DNA of 64,000 bases. Origin: an uncultured Collinsella sp. (GTDB lineage: Bacteria > Actinomycetota > Coriobacteriia > Coriobacteriales > Coriobacteriaceae). The notes under the pieces are model-generated. The model did not search any database. It had not been told where the DNA came from and saw nothing but the letters and a program-made list of their open reading frames with translations. Numbering within the stretch: the first letter of the stretch is position 1; each line of letters starts with the position of its first letter. The position numbers were made by a program, and so were the translations under genes. Where the stretch lies: NCBI GenBank assembly GCA_947507155.1, contig CANNOC010000001.1, forward strand, positions 1 to 64,000, given 5' to 3'. Positions 1-8,645 of the stretch are shown one piece after another.

Positions 1-82
1 CGTGGCGGAATTGGCAGACGCGTACGGTTCAGGTCCGTATGGGGGCAACCCCATGAAGGTTCAAGTCCTTTCGCCCGCACCA
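1..82 (+). tRNA. tRNA-Leu (anticodon CAG), 5' end truncated by window edge
   Basis: cgtggcggaattggcagacgcgtacggttCAGgtccgtatgggggcaaccccatgaaggttcaagtcctttcgcccgcacca; T-arm GTTCAAGTC and 3' CCA; the first few acceptor-stem bases lie outside the window. Confidence 0.93.
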
Positions 83-199
83 TTAAATGAAAGAGCTCCC
101 AGCAATGGGGGCTTTTTTGTTATGGGCCTCCTGTTGGTGTCACGTGGCTGCTTCGTGCGGGTATCCTAGTGCCAACGTGTGCCTATCAGAGGAGAGACC

Positions 200-1138
200 A
201 TGCTGTTGTCCGGTATTATCGCTGCTCTTACGAGCCTTCTACTTCCCATCATCATTTTGTTGCTGCTGCTCCCCAACGCCTGCTATGTCGTTGAACAGCA
301 GCATGCCGTGATCATCGAGCGTCTGGGCAAGTTTAACCGCATCGTCAACGCGGGCTTCCACATGAAGGTGCCCGTGATCGACCGCAAGGCCGCCACGGTG
401 AATCTGCGCACCATGAAAAACGGTTTTGGCATCGACGTTAAGACCCAGGACAACGTGACCATCGGCCTTGAGGTCTCTGCTCAGTACCACGTGAGCTATG
501 ACATGGGCGCCGGCCCGGCAGATTCGGGCATCTACAAGAGCTACTACATGCTGCAGGAGCCCGTCGACCAGATGCGTGATTTCATCACCGACGCCCTGCG
601 CTCTTCCATCCCTGTCTATACGCTCGATGAGGTCTTTGCCAAGAAGGATGACATCGCCAAGGACGTTAATGCCACCGTGTCCGAGCAGATGGCTGCCTAC
701 GGCTTTACCCTCGTGTCGACACTCATCACCAAGATCGCGCTGCCGACCGAGGTCGAGAACTCCATGAACGACATCAACGCCGCCCAGCGCAAGCGCGCTG
801 CTGCGCAGGAGCTCGCCGAGGCCGACCGCATCAAGCGCGTTACCGAGGCGACCGCCGAGGCCGAGGCGATGGAAAAGGCGGGCGAGGGCATCGCCAACCA
901 GCGCAAGGCCATCGCGCTGGGCATCAAGGATTCGCTCGAGATCATCCAGGAGACGGGTGTCGGCAACGACGAGGCCAACCAGCTGTTCATGTTTACGCAG
1001 TGGTCCGAGATGATGACAGAGTTCGCTCGTACGGGTAAAACCTCGACGGTCGTGCTGCCGAGCGATTTCTCGCAGTCGGCCTCGATGTTCGAGCAGATGC
1101 TGGCCGCCGGCAAAGTTCAAAACGATTTGAAGGAGTAG
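200..1138 (+). CDS. SPFH-domain (stomatin/prohibitin/HflK-like) membrane protein
   Basis: N-terminal TM helix, then AVIIERLGKFNRIVNAGFHMKVPVIDR and an Ala/Glu-rich coiled coil; GGAGAG upstream of ATG at 200. Confidence 0.85.
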   Translation: MLLSGIIAALTSLLLPIIILLLLLPNACYVVEQQHAVIIERLGKFNRIVNAGFHMKVPVIDRKAATVNLRTMKNGFGIDVKTQDNVTIGLEVSAQYHVSYDMGAGPADSGIYKSYYMLQEPVDQMRDFITDALRSSIPVYTLDEVFAKKDDIAKDVNATVSEQMAAYGFTLVSTLITKIALPTEVENSMNDINAAQRKRAAAQELAEADRIKRVTEATAEAEAMEKAGEGIANQRKAIALGIKDSLEIIQETGVGNDEANQLFMFTQWSEMMTEFARTGKTSTVVLPSDFSQSASMFEQMLAAGKVQNDLKE

Positions 1139-1144
1139 ACGCGC

Positions 1145-1615
1145 GTGAAATACACCGTCGTTTGCGTCGGTAAGCTCAAGGAGCGCTTTTGGAAGGACGC
1201 GTGCGCTGAGTACACCAAGCGCCTAGGTGCCTATGCCAAGGTGGATATCCGCGAGGTGGCCGATATCGACCCGGCTAAGGCGGGCGGCGTGGATGCCGCA
1301 CGCGACAAGGAGGGGGCGGCGATTCTCGCAGCCCTGCCGCCTCGAGCGCATGTGATCCTGCTTGCCATTGAGGGCAAAGAGCGCTCGAGCGAGGAGCTTT
1401 CAGCGCGGCTCGACGATCTTATGCTGCGTGGTAACAGCGACATCGCCTTTGTGATTGGTGGATCGGACGGCGTGAGCGATGACGTGCGCACACGAGCCGA
1501 CGAGATGCTCAGCTTTGGACGTATTACCTTGCCGCACAACTTGGCGCGCGTGGTGCTGCTGGAGCAAATCTACCGCGCCTGCAAGATCAGCCGTGGCGAG
1601 CCGTATCACAAATAG
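1145..1615 (+). CDS. rlmH: 23S rRNA (pseudouridine1915-N3)-methyltransferase RlmH
   Basis: MKYTVVCVGKLKERFWKDACAEYTKRL ... FVIGGSDG ... RVVLLEQIYRACKISRGEPYHK: typical RlmH. Confidence 0.96.
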   Translation: MKYTVVCVGKLKERFWKDACAEYTKRLGAYAKVDIREVADIDPAKAGGVDAARDKEGAAILAALPPRAHVILLAIEGKERSSEELSARLDDLMLRGNSDIAFVIGGSDGVSDDVRTRADEMLSFGRITLPHNLARVVLLEQIYRACKISRGEPYHK

Positions 1616-1688
1616 GTCGGCAATACGAAACAATGCCGTGGGACAATAGCCTTCGTTTTGAAGAGCGTGTCTGAGAGGACTATGAGAT

Positions 1689-2459
1689 ATGAAGATCGGA
1701 TTTGTCGGTTTTGGCAATATGGCGAGCGCTATGGCCGATGGCTGGATCGCCGCCGGTGTGGCTGCGAGCGATATGTGCGCCTGCGCGGGCCACTACGACG
1801 CCTTGGTCGAGCGTTGTGAGGCACGTGGGATGGTTGCCTGTCGTGATGCGGCGGAGGTTGTCGCCGCATCCGATATCGTGGTTGCTGCGGTCAAGCCATA
1901 CATGATTGAGAAGGTCTTCGCTCCGCTCAAAGAAACCCTTGCCGACAAGGTTGTCCTTTCGGTCGCCTGGACCTGGGATAGCGCCAAGTGGGAGCAGGTC
2001 CTGCCGGGTGTCGCGCATATCTCGACGGTGCCCAACACGCCGGTTTCGGTGGGCGAGGGCGTCATCGCCTGCGAGAAGTCCTCTACGCTCAACGGCGAGC
2101 AGCGTGCCGTGGTGCTCGACCTGCTCGGTAAGCTTGGCACTGTCGTCGAGCTCGACACGAGCCTGCTGTTTGTGGGTGGCACCGTGGGTGGTTGCGCCCC
2201 GGCATTTGTCGCCATGGCGATTGAGGCCTTGGGCGACGCGGCCGTCAAGCACGGTATCCCGCGCGCCGATGCCTATCGCATTGTGAGCCAGATGGTGCTG
2301 GGCACGGCAAAGCTGCAGCTTGCGACTGGTCAGCATCCTGCGGCGATGAAGGATGCCGTATGCTCACCCGGCGGCGCCACCATCAAGGGCGTCGTCGCGC
2401 TCGAGGATGCTGGCATGCGCAGCGCCCTGGTCAAGGCCATCGACGCCACCCTCCAGTAA
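1689..2459 (+). CDS. proC: pyrroline-5-carboxylate reductase
   Basis: MKIGFVGFGNMASAMADG; VSVAW; PNTPVSVGEG; SPGGATIKGVVALEDAGMRSALVKAI. Confidence 0.93.
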   Translation: MKIGFVGFGNMASAMADGWIAAGVAASDMCACAGHYDALVERCEARGMVACRDAAEVVAASDIVVAAVKPYMIEKVFAPLKETLADKVVLSVAWTWDSAKWEQVLPGVAHISTVPNTPVSVGEGVIACEKSSTLNGEQRAVVLDLLGKLGTVVELDTSLLFVGGTVGGCAPAFVAMAIEALGDAAVKHGIPRADAYRIVSQMVLGTAKLQLATGQHPAAMKDAVCSPGGATIKGVVALEDAGMRSALVKAIDATLQ

Positions 2460-2461
2460 AA

Positions 2462-2616
2462 CCTGCCATTTAGGGACAGGTTTATTTTGGCAGGTTTTTC
2501 CTGCGGTTTTGTATCTTGAGCAAAAAGCGCCCCGCAACTGGATCAATTCCAGTGGCGGGGCGCTTGCGTTTGTCCAGATAAAACCGACCAAAATAAGCCT
2601 GTCTCTTTTTGGCAGG
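2462..2616. repeat. composite palindrome: imperfect outer arms enclosing a strong inner hairpin
   Basis: left cctgccatttagggacaggtttattttggcaggtttt (from 2462) versus right ataaaaccgaccaaaataagcctgtctctttttggcagg (to 2616), about 80% complementary; inner stem agcgccccgc/gcggggcgct at 2526-2564. Confidence 0.8.
2526..2564. terminator. strong hairpin between convergent proC and a small ORF, probable bidirectional terminator
   Basis: AGCGCCCCGC-a-ACTGGA-tcaat-TCCAGT-g-GCGGGGCGCT; preceded by an A-run. Confidence 0.7.
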
Positions 2617-2790
2617 CTAGTCCCAGAAGCCGTCTTGATCGTCCTCGTCCTTGGGGCCGCGGTCGACATACATCTTATGGGTGCGCTTCTCCATTACAAA
2701 GGCAAGAATCGCAAACAGTAGGATGCCGCCGGCGAAAAGGATGGCAAAACCGGTGCGGGTGCCAAACAAAAAGGAAAAAACTGCGTCCAT
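2617..2790 (-). CDS. 57-aa single-TM small membrane protein (absent from the ORF track)
   Basis: reverse-strand reading MDAVFSFLFGTRTGFAILFAGGILLFAILAFVMEKRTHKMYVDRGPKDEDDQDGFWD*; AGAAGG ribosome-binding site upstream of the ATG. Confidence 0.75.
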   Translation of the reverse strand: MDAVFSFLFGTRTGFAILFAGGILLFAILAFVMEKRTHKMYVDRGPKDEDDQDGFWD

Positions 2791-2901
2791 TGGGTGCCTT
2801 CTTGCGTAGTTGGGTTGGGTCGTAAACGCTCATAAGTATATACTTGCCCATACATGTACAAGGTTGCAACCTAAATGGAATGTATATCGCCGGAGGATCT
2901 A

Positions 2902-4185
2902 ATGCTTGATATCAAGTTTGTTCGCGAGAACCCCGATGCCATCGATACCGCCATGGCCAACCGCCAGACGTCTTGGGATCGAGAGAAGTTCTTCGAGCTC
3001 GACGACGAGCGCCGTGCCGTCATCACCGAGGTCGAGGAGCTCCAGGCCACGCGTAATGCCGAGTCCAAGAAGATCGGCGCCCTGATGAAGGAGGGCAAGA
3101 AGGACGAGGCCGAGGCCGCCAAGGAGGCCGTGCGCGCCGTCAACGAGAAGATTGACGGTCTGGCCGAGCGCCGCACCGCTCTCGAGCAGGAGCAGTACGA
3201 CTTTATGGCTCACCTTCCCAACATCCCTTGCGAGGCCACGCCGTACGGCAAGGACGAGGACGAGAACATCGAGCGCCGTCGTTGGGGCACCCCGCGCGAG
3301 TTCGACTTCGACTTTAAGCCGCACTGGGACCTGGGCACCGACCTCGACATCCTCGATTTCGAGCGCGGCAACAAGCTCTCCGGTAGCCGCTTTACCGTTC
3401 TCGGTGGCGCCGGCGCCCGTCTTGAGCGCGCCCTCATCAACTTCTTCCTTGACACGCACACCAGCCGTGGCTTTAAGGAGTGGTGGCCGCCCATCGTCGT
3501 CAAGCGTCAGACCATGTTTGGCACGGGTCAGCTGCCCAAGTTCGAGGACGACGCCTATCACGTCTCGGGCGACAACTTCCTGATCCCCACCGCCGAGGTC
3601 GTGCTTACCAACCTGCACGCCGGCGAGGTTCTCGATGCTGATACCCTGCCGCGCCGCTACACCGCCTTCACCCCCTGCTTCCGCGAGGAGGCCGGCTCCG
3701 CTGGTCGCGACACCCGCGGTATCATCCGCCAGCACGAGTTCGACAAGGTCGAGATGGTCAAGTTTGCCAAGCCGGAGGAGTCCGACGAGGAGCTCGAGAG
3801 CATGACCGCCGAGGCCGAGTTCCTGCTTCAGCAGCTGGGCCTTCCGTATCGCGTGATTAGCCTGTGCACCGGCGACCTGGGCTTCTCTGCCCGTCAGACC
3901 TACGACATCGAGGTCTGGCTGCCGAGCTACAACGCCTACAAAGAGATCAGCTCCTGCTCTAACTGCGGCGATTTCCAGGCCCGTCGCGCCAACATCAAGT
4001 ATCGCGACCCCGAGAACTTCAAGGGCTCGCGCTACCTGCACACCCTCAACGGTTCCGGCCTGCCGGCTGGCCGCACCATGGCCGCCATTCTGGAGAACTA
4101 CCAGAACGCCGACGGCACCATCACGATCCCCGAGGTTCTGCGTCCCTACATGGGCGGCCTCGAGAAGATCGAGCCGGTCGCGTAA
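2902..4185 (+). CDS. serS: seryl-tRNA synthetase
   Basis: [21 protein letters not shown]; class II motifs TAEVVLTN, [21 protein letters not shown], [21 protein letters not shown] before ATG 2902. Confidence 0.97.
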   Translation: MLDIKFVRENPDAIDTAMANRQTSWDREKFFELDDERRAVITEVEELQATRNAESKKIGALMKEGKKDEAEAAKEAVRAVNEKIDGLAERRTALEQEQYDFMAHLPNIPCEATPYGKDEDENIERRRWGTPREFDFDFKPHWDLGTDLDILDFERGNKLSGSRFTVLGGAGARLERALINFFLDTHTSRGFKEWWPPIVVKRQTMFGTGQLPKFEDDAYHVSGDNFLIPTAEVVLTNLHAGEVLDADTLPRRYTAFTPCFREEAGSAGRDTRGIIRQHEFDKVEMVKFAKPEESDEELESMTAEAEFLLQQLGLPYRVISLCTGDLGFSARQTYDIEVWLPSYNAYKEISSCSNCGDFQARRANIKYRDPENFKGSRYLHTLNGSGLPAGRTMAAILENYQNADGTITIPEVLRPYMGGLEKIEPVA

Positions 4186-4208
4186 GCTAGCTGCATAGGC
4201 GATTTGCG

Positions 4209-4238
4209 AGGGCGCTCCTTTTAGGGGCGCCCTTTTTG
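4209..4238 (+). terminator. rho-independent terminator of serS
   Basis: agggcgctccttttaggggcgccctttttg. Confidence 0.85.
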
Positions 4239-4356
4239 TGTACGGCTATACCATGCCGTGCGGACAGCTCGATAGAAAACACACGAACAAACGTTCTGTA
4301 TACAGCCATTTACCTGCTATGCTTTTGCTAGCTAAGAGCAAGAGAAAGGGGATGTG

Positions 4357-4734
4357 ATGGAGCTGTTCGACGAGCGGGTTGTTTTGTTCCAGAGCGATGA
4401 GGGCGGGGAGCACCTGCTGGTAACGTGCGAGCCGTCGGGTATGGGTGGCTTGGTGGTTCGGCAGACGAGTGAGGGGCCATTGACGCAATGGTGCTATGAG
4501 GAGTCGCCGCATGTGGTCGAGACGTTTGTGGCGCACGAGGGGCTTGTTGTCCTTGAGCACTTCTATGGTGTTGGAACTTCTAATCAGGTGGCCCGAATGC
4601 TGAGCATCTCGTTTGCTGACTACGACTGTGCCCAACGGGTGCGGTCGCTTCTGGGGGAGCTCGGTGCTGGGTTCGATGTAGTTGAAAAACCGATTGATCG
4701 TATGGGGGACATTGGCGCATGCGGAGCTGCGTGA
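4357..4734 (+). CDS. hypothetical protein
   Basis: MELFDERVVLFQSDEGGEHLLVTCEPSGMGGLVVRQ...; AAAGGGG upstream; GTG at 4354 is an alternative start. Confidence 0.6.
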   Translation: MELFDERVVLFQSDEGGEHLLVTCEPSGMGGLVVRQTSEGPLTQWCYEESPHVVETFVAHEGLVVLEHFYGVGTSNQVARMLSISFADYDCAQRVRSLLGELGAGFDVVEKPIDRMGDIGACGAA

Positions 4735-4767
4735 GGAACATATTCTCCAAAAAGTTTGAGATTGTGC

Positions 4768-4799
4768 TTGACTCCAACTAACTAAAGTGGTTTTATATG
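4768..4799 (+). promoter_or_regulatory. probable promoter of tRNA-Arg copy 1
   Basis: gcTTGACT followed about 17-20 nt later by ttTTATATg. Confidence 0.5.
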
Positions 4800-4808
4800 T
4801 CTTGCGCT

Positions 4809-4885
4809 GCGGCGTTACCTCAGCTGGATAGAGGGTCTGACTACGAATCAGAACGTCATAGGTTCGAATCCTATACGCCGCACCA
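4809..4885 (+). tRNA. tRNA-Arg (ACG), copy 1
   Basis: gcggcgttacctcagctggatagagggtctgactACGaatcagaacgtcataggttcgaatcctatacgccgcacca. Confidence 0.97.
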
Positions 4886-5150
4886 ATCGAACTTGAAGCC
4901 TCCGGCAACGGGGGCTTTTCTTTTATGGCAACACCGCATGGATTCGAACCTCGGTCGAGGCGCGAGCGTGAAGCGGACGCGGAGCGTCCGTAGCGAGCGG
5001 GCGAGCGCGCCGGCAGGCGGGCGAAGCCGGCGCGGATCCGCGCAGCGGATGCGCGGAATCCTATACGCCGCACCAATCGAACTTGAAGCCTCCGGCAACG
5101 GGGGCTTTTCTTTTATGGCAACCATGCATGGATTCGAACCTCGGTCGGGG
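4886..5150. repeat. tRNA-Arg-associated repeat unit: terminator, inverted T-arm fragment, GC-rich hairpin tract, tRNA 3'-tail duplicate, second terminator
   Basis: gaagcctccggcaacgggggcttttc / ggattcgaacctcggtcg (4940-) / gcggacgcggagcgtccg..., gcgccggc...gccggcgc / gaatcctatacgccgcacca (to 5075) / terminator again; nearly identical unit at 5661-5895. Confidence 0.85.
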
Positions 5151-5197
5151 TGTGAACAGCCTAATCACCACTCCGTAAAATTTTTTCAAATTGTCGC

Positions 5198-5226
5198 TTG
5201 ACCCATCGGGGGCTCGCGTGCATAAT
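5198..5226 (+). promoter_or_regulatory. promoter of tRNA-Arg copy 2
   Basis: TTGACC-N17-CATAAT preceded by an AT-rich UP-like tract (aaaattttttcaaatt). Confidence 0.75.
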
Positions 5227-5238
5227 AATCCGTGCGTT

Positions 5239-5315
5239 GCGGCGTTACCTCAGCTGGATAGAGGGTCTGACTACGAATCAGAACGTCATAGGTTCGAATC
5301 CTATACGCCGCACCA
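5239..5315 (+). tRNA. tRNA-Arg (ACG), copy 2
   Basis: identical to 4809-4885. Confidence 0.97.
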
Positions 5316-5427
5316 ATTGACTTTAAAGCTCCCGGCAACGGGGGCTTTTCTTATATGGGAGCATTGCGGAGATTCGAACCTCGGTCGAAGCCGGAGTGGA
5401 TGCGCGGAATCCTATACGTCGCACCAA
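5316..5427. repeat. degenerate tRNA-Arg-associated repeat unit
   Basis: terminator gctcccggcaacgggggcttttc, gattcgaacctcggtcg (5371-), tail gaatcctatacgtcgcacca (5407-5426). Confidence 0.75.
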
Positions 5428-5542
5428 TAGACTTTAAAGCTCCCAACAACGACTGCTCTTCTATATCGCGAGGCATCGAAGATCGCACCAAGCCCTCCAA
5501 ATGAGTAAAAACTAAATTCAATAACTTTTTTTGAAAAAATGC

Positions 5543-5571
5543 TTGACCATTATTCAGTCCATGTGCATAAT
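5543..5571 (+). promoter_or_regulatory. promoter of tRNA-Arg copy 3
   Basis: TTGACC-N17-CATAAT preceded by ataactttttttgaaaaaatgc. Confidence 0.75.
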
Positions 5572-5583
5572 AATCAACAAGTC

Positions 5584-5660
5584 GCGGCGTTACCTCAGCT
5601 GGATAGAGGGTCTGACTACGAATCAGAACGTCATAGGTTCGAATCCTATACGCCGCACCA
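5584..5660 (+). tRNA. tRNA-Arg (ACG), copy 3
   Basis: identical to 4809-4885. Confidence 0.97.
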
Positions 5661-5895
5661 ATCGAACTTGAAGCCTCCGGCAACGGGGGCTTTTCTTTTA
5701 TGGCAACACCGCATGGATTCGAACCTCGGTCGAGGCGCGAGCGTGAAGCGGACGCGGAGCGTCCGTAGCGAGCGGGCGAGCGCGCCGGCAGGCGGGCGAA
5801 GCCGGTGCGGATCCGCGAAGCGGATGCGCGGAATCCTATACGCCGCACCAATTGAAATCGAAAGCCTCCGGTAACGGGGGCTTTTCTTTTATGGC
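5661..5895. repeat. tRNA-Arg-associated repeat unit, second near-identical copy
   Basis: near identical to 4886-5120, with inverted T-arm at 5715-5726 and tRNA tail duplicate at 5831-5850. Confidence 0.85.
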
Positions 5896-6041
5896 GGCAT
5901 TCGACACCAGAAGCTCGACTGGAATCGTGCGCCGCCGTCCGCGGGAGACTATTTCTTATCGACTCGTGTAAGATTCCGAGTAGGTGTCGCGGCCCATCCG
6001 CGACCACTCCTTCTCTAGACGACCGATCAGGGTGATATTTC

Positions 6042-8483
6042 GTGGCAGAGCGTCCGACATACAAGCTCAGGTTTCTCGACCCCAAAAAGCGTTTTCCATC
6101 GATGCCAGAGCAGCCTGCGGGGCGCTCATATGGTGTTGTCTGGAAAGTCTTTGGCGAGGACCCCAAAGAGTCGTGCTATGTCGTCGAATTCGTCGGCAAA
6201 ACTCACATATCGCTCTTGGGCTACGTGAGCGTGTCGGGCAAGGTTTATAAGGTTGACCGCCCTGTTCGGGAAGTACCGTTGCCCGAGGACCCTGACATGG
6301 AGCTGGTCCTTCACGAGTCCGATTCCAGTATTGGCGAGATTATGGTGAGGGAGGCCAACGGAGCAATGCGCGTGTGCGCGCGAACTGCCGGCTCTCCCGA
6401 AGGTCCCATGCGCGAGCAGTCCGACCACGAGACATGGAATTCGACCCGTGCCCTTCCTTACGGCGAGTTCATGGCCTCGATGTTCTTGCGCTACGTGATA
6501 TTTGCCAACTCCGAAAGCGCTAGTGCGAACACGGCGGGCGTCGACGGTCTCGATGCAGACATGCAAAACGTTGTCGACAAGATCAAGCTCGTAAAGTTGC
6601 CCGAGCCGGTCGAGGCGTTTTTGGGCTTTGACACGGCACCGCTCCCCGATGCTATTGAGACGCTGCTTTACCGAGTTGACCATGCCGAGAATCCGAGCGG
6701 TATCGAGCGTTATGCCGCCGCCCTTATGAGCGAGGTCGACTTGCCCCACCTGCGCACCATTGCTGCCAAGTCCGAAATGAGCCTAGCGCACATCGACCGG
6801 TCAAAGCTGTTCTATCTTAATTTTGATCGTAGCCTGCTGGACCAGGACGAGATTGACATGCTGCTTGCCATCGAGTGCCGTCTCAACCGCCTCTCCGGCA
6901 TCCTTGAGCGCATCGGGGCCGGATTGGCCCCTGCGGCATCCTCGCCGAGCTTTGAGGGCTGTGCGCTCTTTGACGCGTGGCATATCGCCAAGACGACCAA
7001 CGATGTTCCCCGACTGCTCGATACGGCCTCGAGCGACAACCCGTGGGGCAAACCGGGAACGGTAGCTTGCCAGCCGGGCGGTGAGTGGGATGTGCGTACC
7101 CGCTTCGCGCGTATTGTCGAAGCACTTAACGTGGTCACACGGCTCGACTATACCTATCGGGCAAACGTTGCCGAGGGGATTATGCTCGTTCGGTTTGGGC
7201 ACTCTGTCGTGGATGCCATGCCACAACGTGAATACGACGTCCAGGATGATGTCTGGCGCGAGTTGGACGAGAGCGCGCGTGCGATTTGGGCCGCGGAGCA
7301 CGACGCGCGCGTGGCGCTTACGCTGGCAGCGGCTTGCTTTGCCGCGGGTGCCCGCATTACGCGCTGCTACGTTCAGATTGCGGCTCCCGACGGCGAGCAG
7401 GGCGAGCGCGTCATCGCAACATATTCTTTTGGGCGTGCGGCCTATCTGACCAATTGCGTGCCTGTCGCCAAGGATCTTGAGAGCATGGATATGGACGATA
7501 TGCCGTGCAAGCGCATGATTGAGGCATATGAGTCAGATGTGCCGGTTACGATTGAGCCTGCGGAGGTTCACGCTTGCCCGCGTGACGACCACCGTTCGCT
7601 GCCGCCGGCGTTGCGCGACCTGCTGCTTGCCGATACGGCTGATGAGCTCGAGGTCATGGAGATGGACGATGACCCGTATGTGGCGCGCGTCGTTGAGTTG
7701 CGCGAGCAGGTAAAAGTTGACCGTGCAAGTGCGTTTGAGGGCTTCTCCCGTCTTGTTGAGGAGCTGGAGGCCAAGTGCGCCGTTGCCGAGCTTTTGGCAA
7801 CGGGCCCGGTCCAGACGCAGTTTTGCGACAACCAGCTAGTGCGCATGGTGCTGCCGGTAATGGAGGAAGATCGCTCCGTTCGCATTTTGCGTGCCCCCGA
7901 CGCGCTGTACTTTGCCCAGCACGAGATCTGCAGTTATTACGCCGATCAGGAGGATTTTGAACGGGCATTGCCCGAGGTGCGTCGTCTTTACGATCTGGCT
8001 CGCTCGTCCATGCAGTCGCACTTTGCGCTCATCAACGTGCTGGCGCGCCTGGAGCGCTTTGACGAGATTATCGAGGTGGCGCGCCACGGCCTGCGCATTG
8101 CCAGCGACCGCCCCTCAATCGGTTACCTGTTCTATCGCCTGGCGTTTGCCTATTGGAACTGCGATCAGCTCGAGCTCGCGCTGGCGTGCTACCGCCTCGT
8201 GCCGCGCGGCGAGGAGTCGGGTAGCAGTGCGCTGGAGGAAATGCAGGGCCTTATGAACGAGATGGGTGTCAATGAACCGCCGACGTTCGAGGATGCGGTT
8301 GAGACCATCCGTAAGGCCGGGCTCGAGTTGCCTCCCGTGCCCGCCGTGGCCAACCAGCTTGCGGATGCCGCCGTGCAGCTGGTCGATAACGGCTTCTTTT
8401 TCCTGGCGCGCGTCTGCATCTTCCAAATGTGGCGCACCATGGGCAACGACGAACTTGGCTCCCTCAACCGCTCGTTGGGGTAG
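6042..8483 (+). CDS. large cytosolic protein of unknown function with C-terminal TPR-like repeats
   Basis: GTG start; C-terminal ALPEVRRLYDLARSSMQSHFALINVLARLERFDEIIEVARHGLRIASDRPSIGYLFYRLAFAYWNCDQLELALACYRLV is TPR-like; no TM or signal peptide seen. Confidence 0.8.
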   Translation: MAERPTYKLRFLDPKKRFPSMPEQPAGRSYGVVWKVFGEDPKESCYVVEFVGKTHISLLGYVSVSGKVYKVDRPVREVPLPEDPDMELVLHESDSSIGEIMVREANGAMRVCARTAGSPEGPMREQSDHETWNSTRALPYGEFMASMFLRYVIFANSESASANTAGVDGLDADMQNVVDKIKLVKLPEPVEAFLGFDTAPLPDAIETLLYRVDHAENPSGIERYAAALMSEVDLPHLRTIAAKSEMSLAHIDRSKLFYLNFDRSLLDQDEIDMLLAIECRLNRLSGILERIGAGLAPAASSPSFEGCALFDAWHIAKTTNDVPRLLDTASSDNPWGKPGTVACQPGGEWDVRTRFARIVEALNVVTRLDYTYRANVAEGIMLVRFGHSVVDAMPQREYDVQDDVWRELDESARAIWAAEHDARVALTLAAACFAAGARITRCYVQIAAPDGEQGERVIATYSFGRAAYLTNCVPVAKDLESMDMDDMPCKRMIEAYESDVPVTIEPAEVHACPRDDHRSLPPALRDLLLADTADELEVMEMDDDPYVARVVELREQVKVDRASAFEGFSRLVEELEAKCAVAELLATGPVQTQFCDNQLVRMVLPVMEEDRSVRILRAPDALYFAQHEICSYYADQEDFERALPEVRRLYDLARSSMQSHFALINVLARLERFDEIIEVARHGLRIASDRPSIGYLFYRLAFAYWNCDQLELALACYRLVPRGEESGSSALEEMQGLMNEMGVNEPPTFEDAVETIRKAGLELPPVPAVANQLADAAVQLVDNGFFFLARVCIFQMWRTMGNDELGSLNRSLG

Positions 8484-8573
8484 GGGCGATATAGAGGGGC
8501 CGCACCGCGCTATTTGTATCGGCGCGGGCGGGAGGACCCGGCAGGATCGGTAAGGCATAAAGCCGCCGAGCCT

Positions 8574-8626
8574 GCTAAAACTGTTAAACTCTGCTAAAGT
8601 TGCTAAACTTTGTTAAAGTTGTTAAA
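8574..8626. promoter_or_regulatory. six-fold phased GYTAAA repeat (candidate operator array)
   Basis: GCTAAA 8574, GTTAAA 8583, GCTAAA 8593, GCTAAA 8602, GTTAAA 8612, GTTAAA 8621; spacings 9,10,9,10,9. Confidence 0.7.
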
Positions 8627-8645
8627 ACTAGCAGAGGAGGACAGA

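Noticed and set aside
4246-5076. 276-aa minus ORF crossing tRNA-Arg
   Set aside because: Contains AAYRIRTYDVLIRSQTLYPAEVTP, the antisense translation of the tRNA and its terminator; not a real protein.
4809-5900. Integrated prophage or ICE at the tRNA-Arg array
   Set aside because: No integrase, excisionase or phage genes in or near the array; only tRNA-tail duplicates and hairpin tracts are present.
5351-6166. 271-aa minus ORF crossing tRNA-Arg copy 3
   Set aside because: Same tRNA-antisense translation and repeat tract.
8574-8626. CRISPR array or plasmid-type iterons
   Set aside because: Units are only 6 bp at 9-10-bp spacing with no spacers, and no cas or rep genes nearby; treated as an operator-like array.
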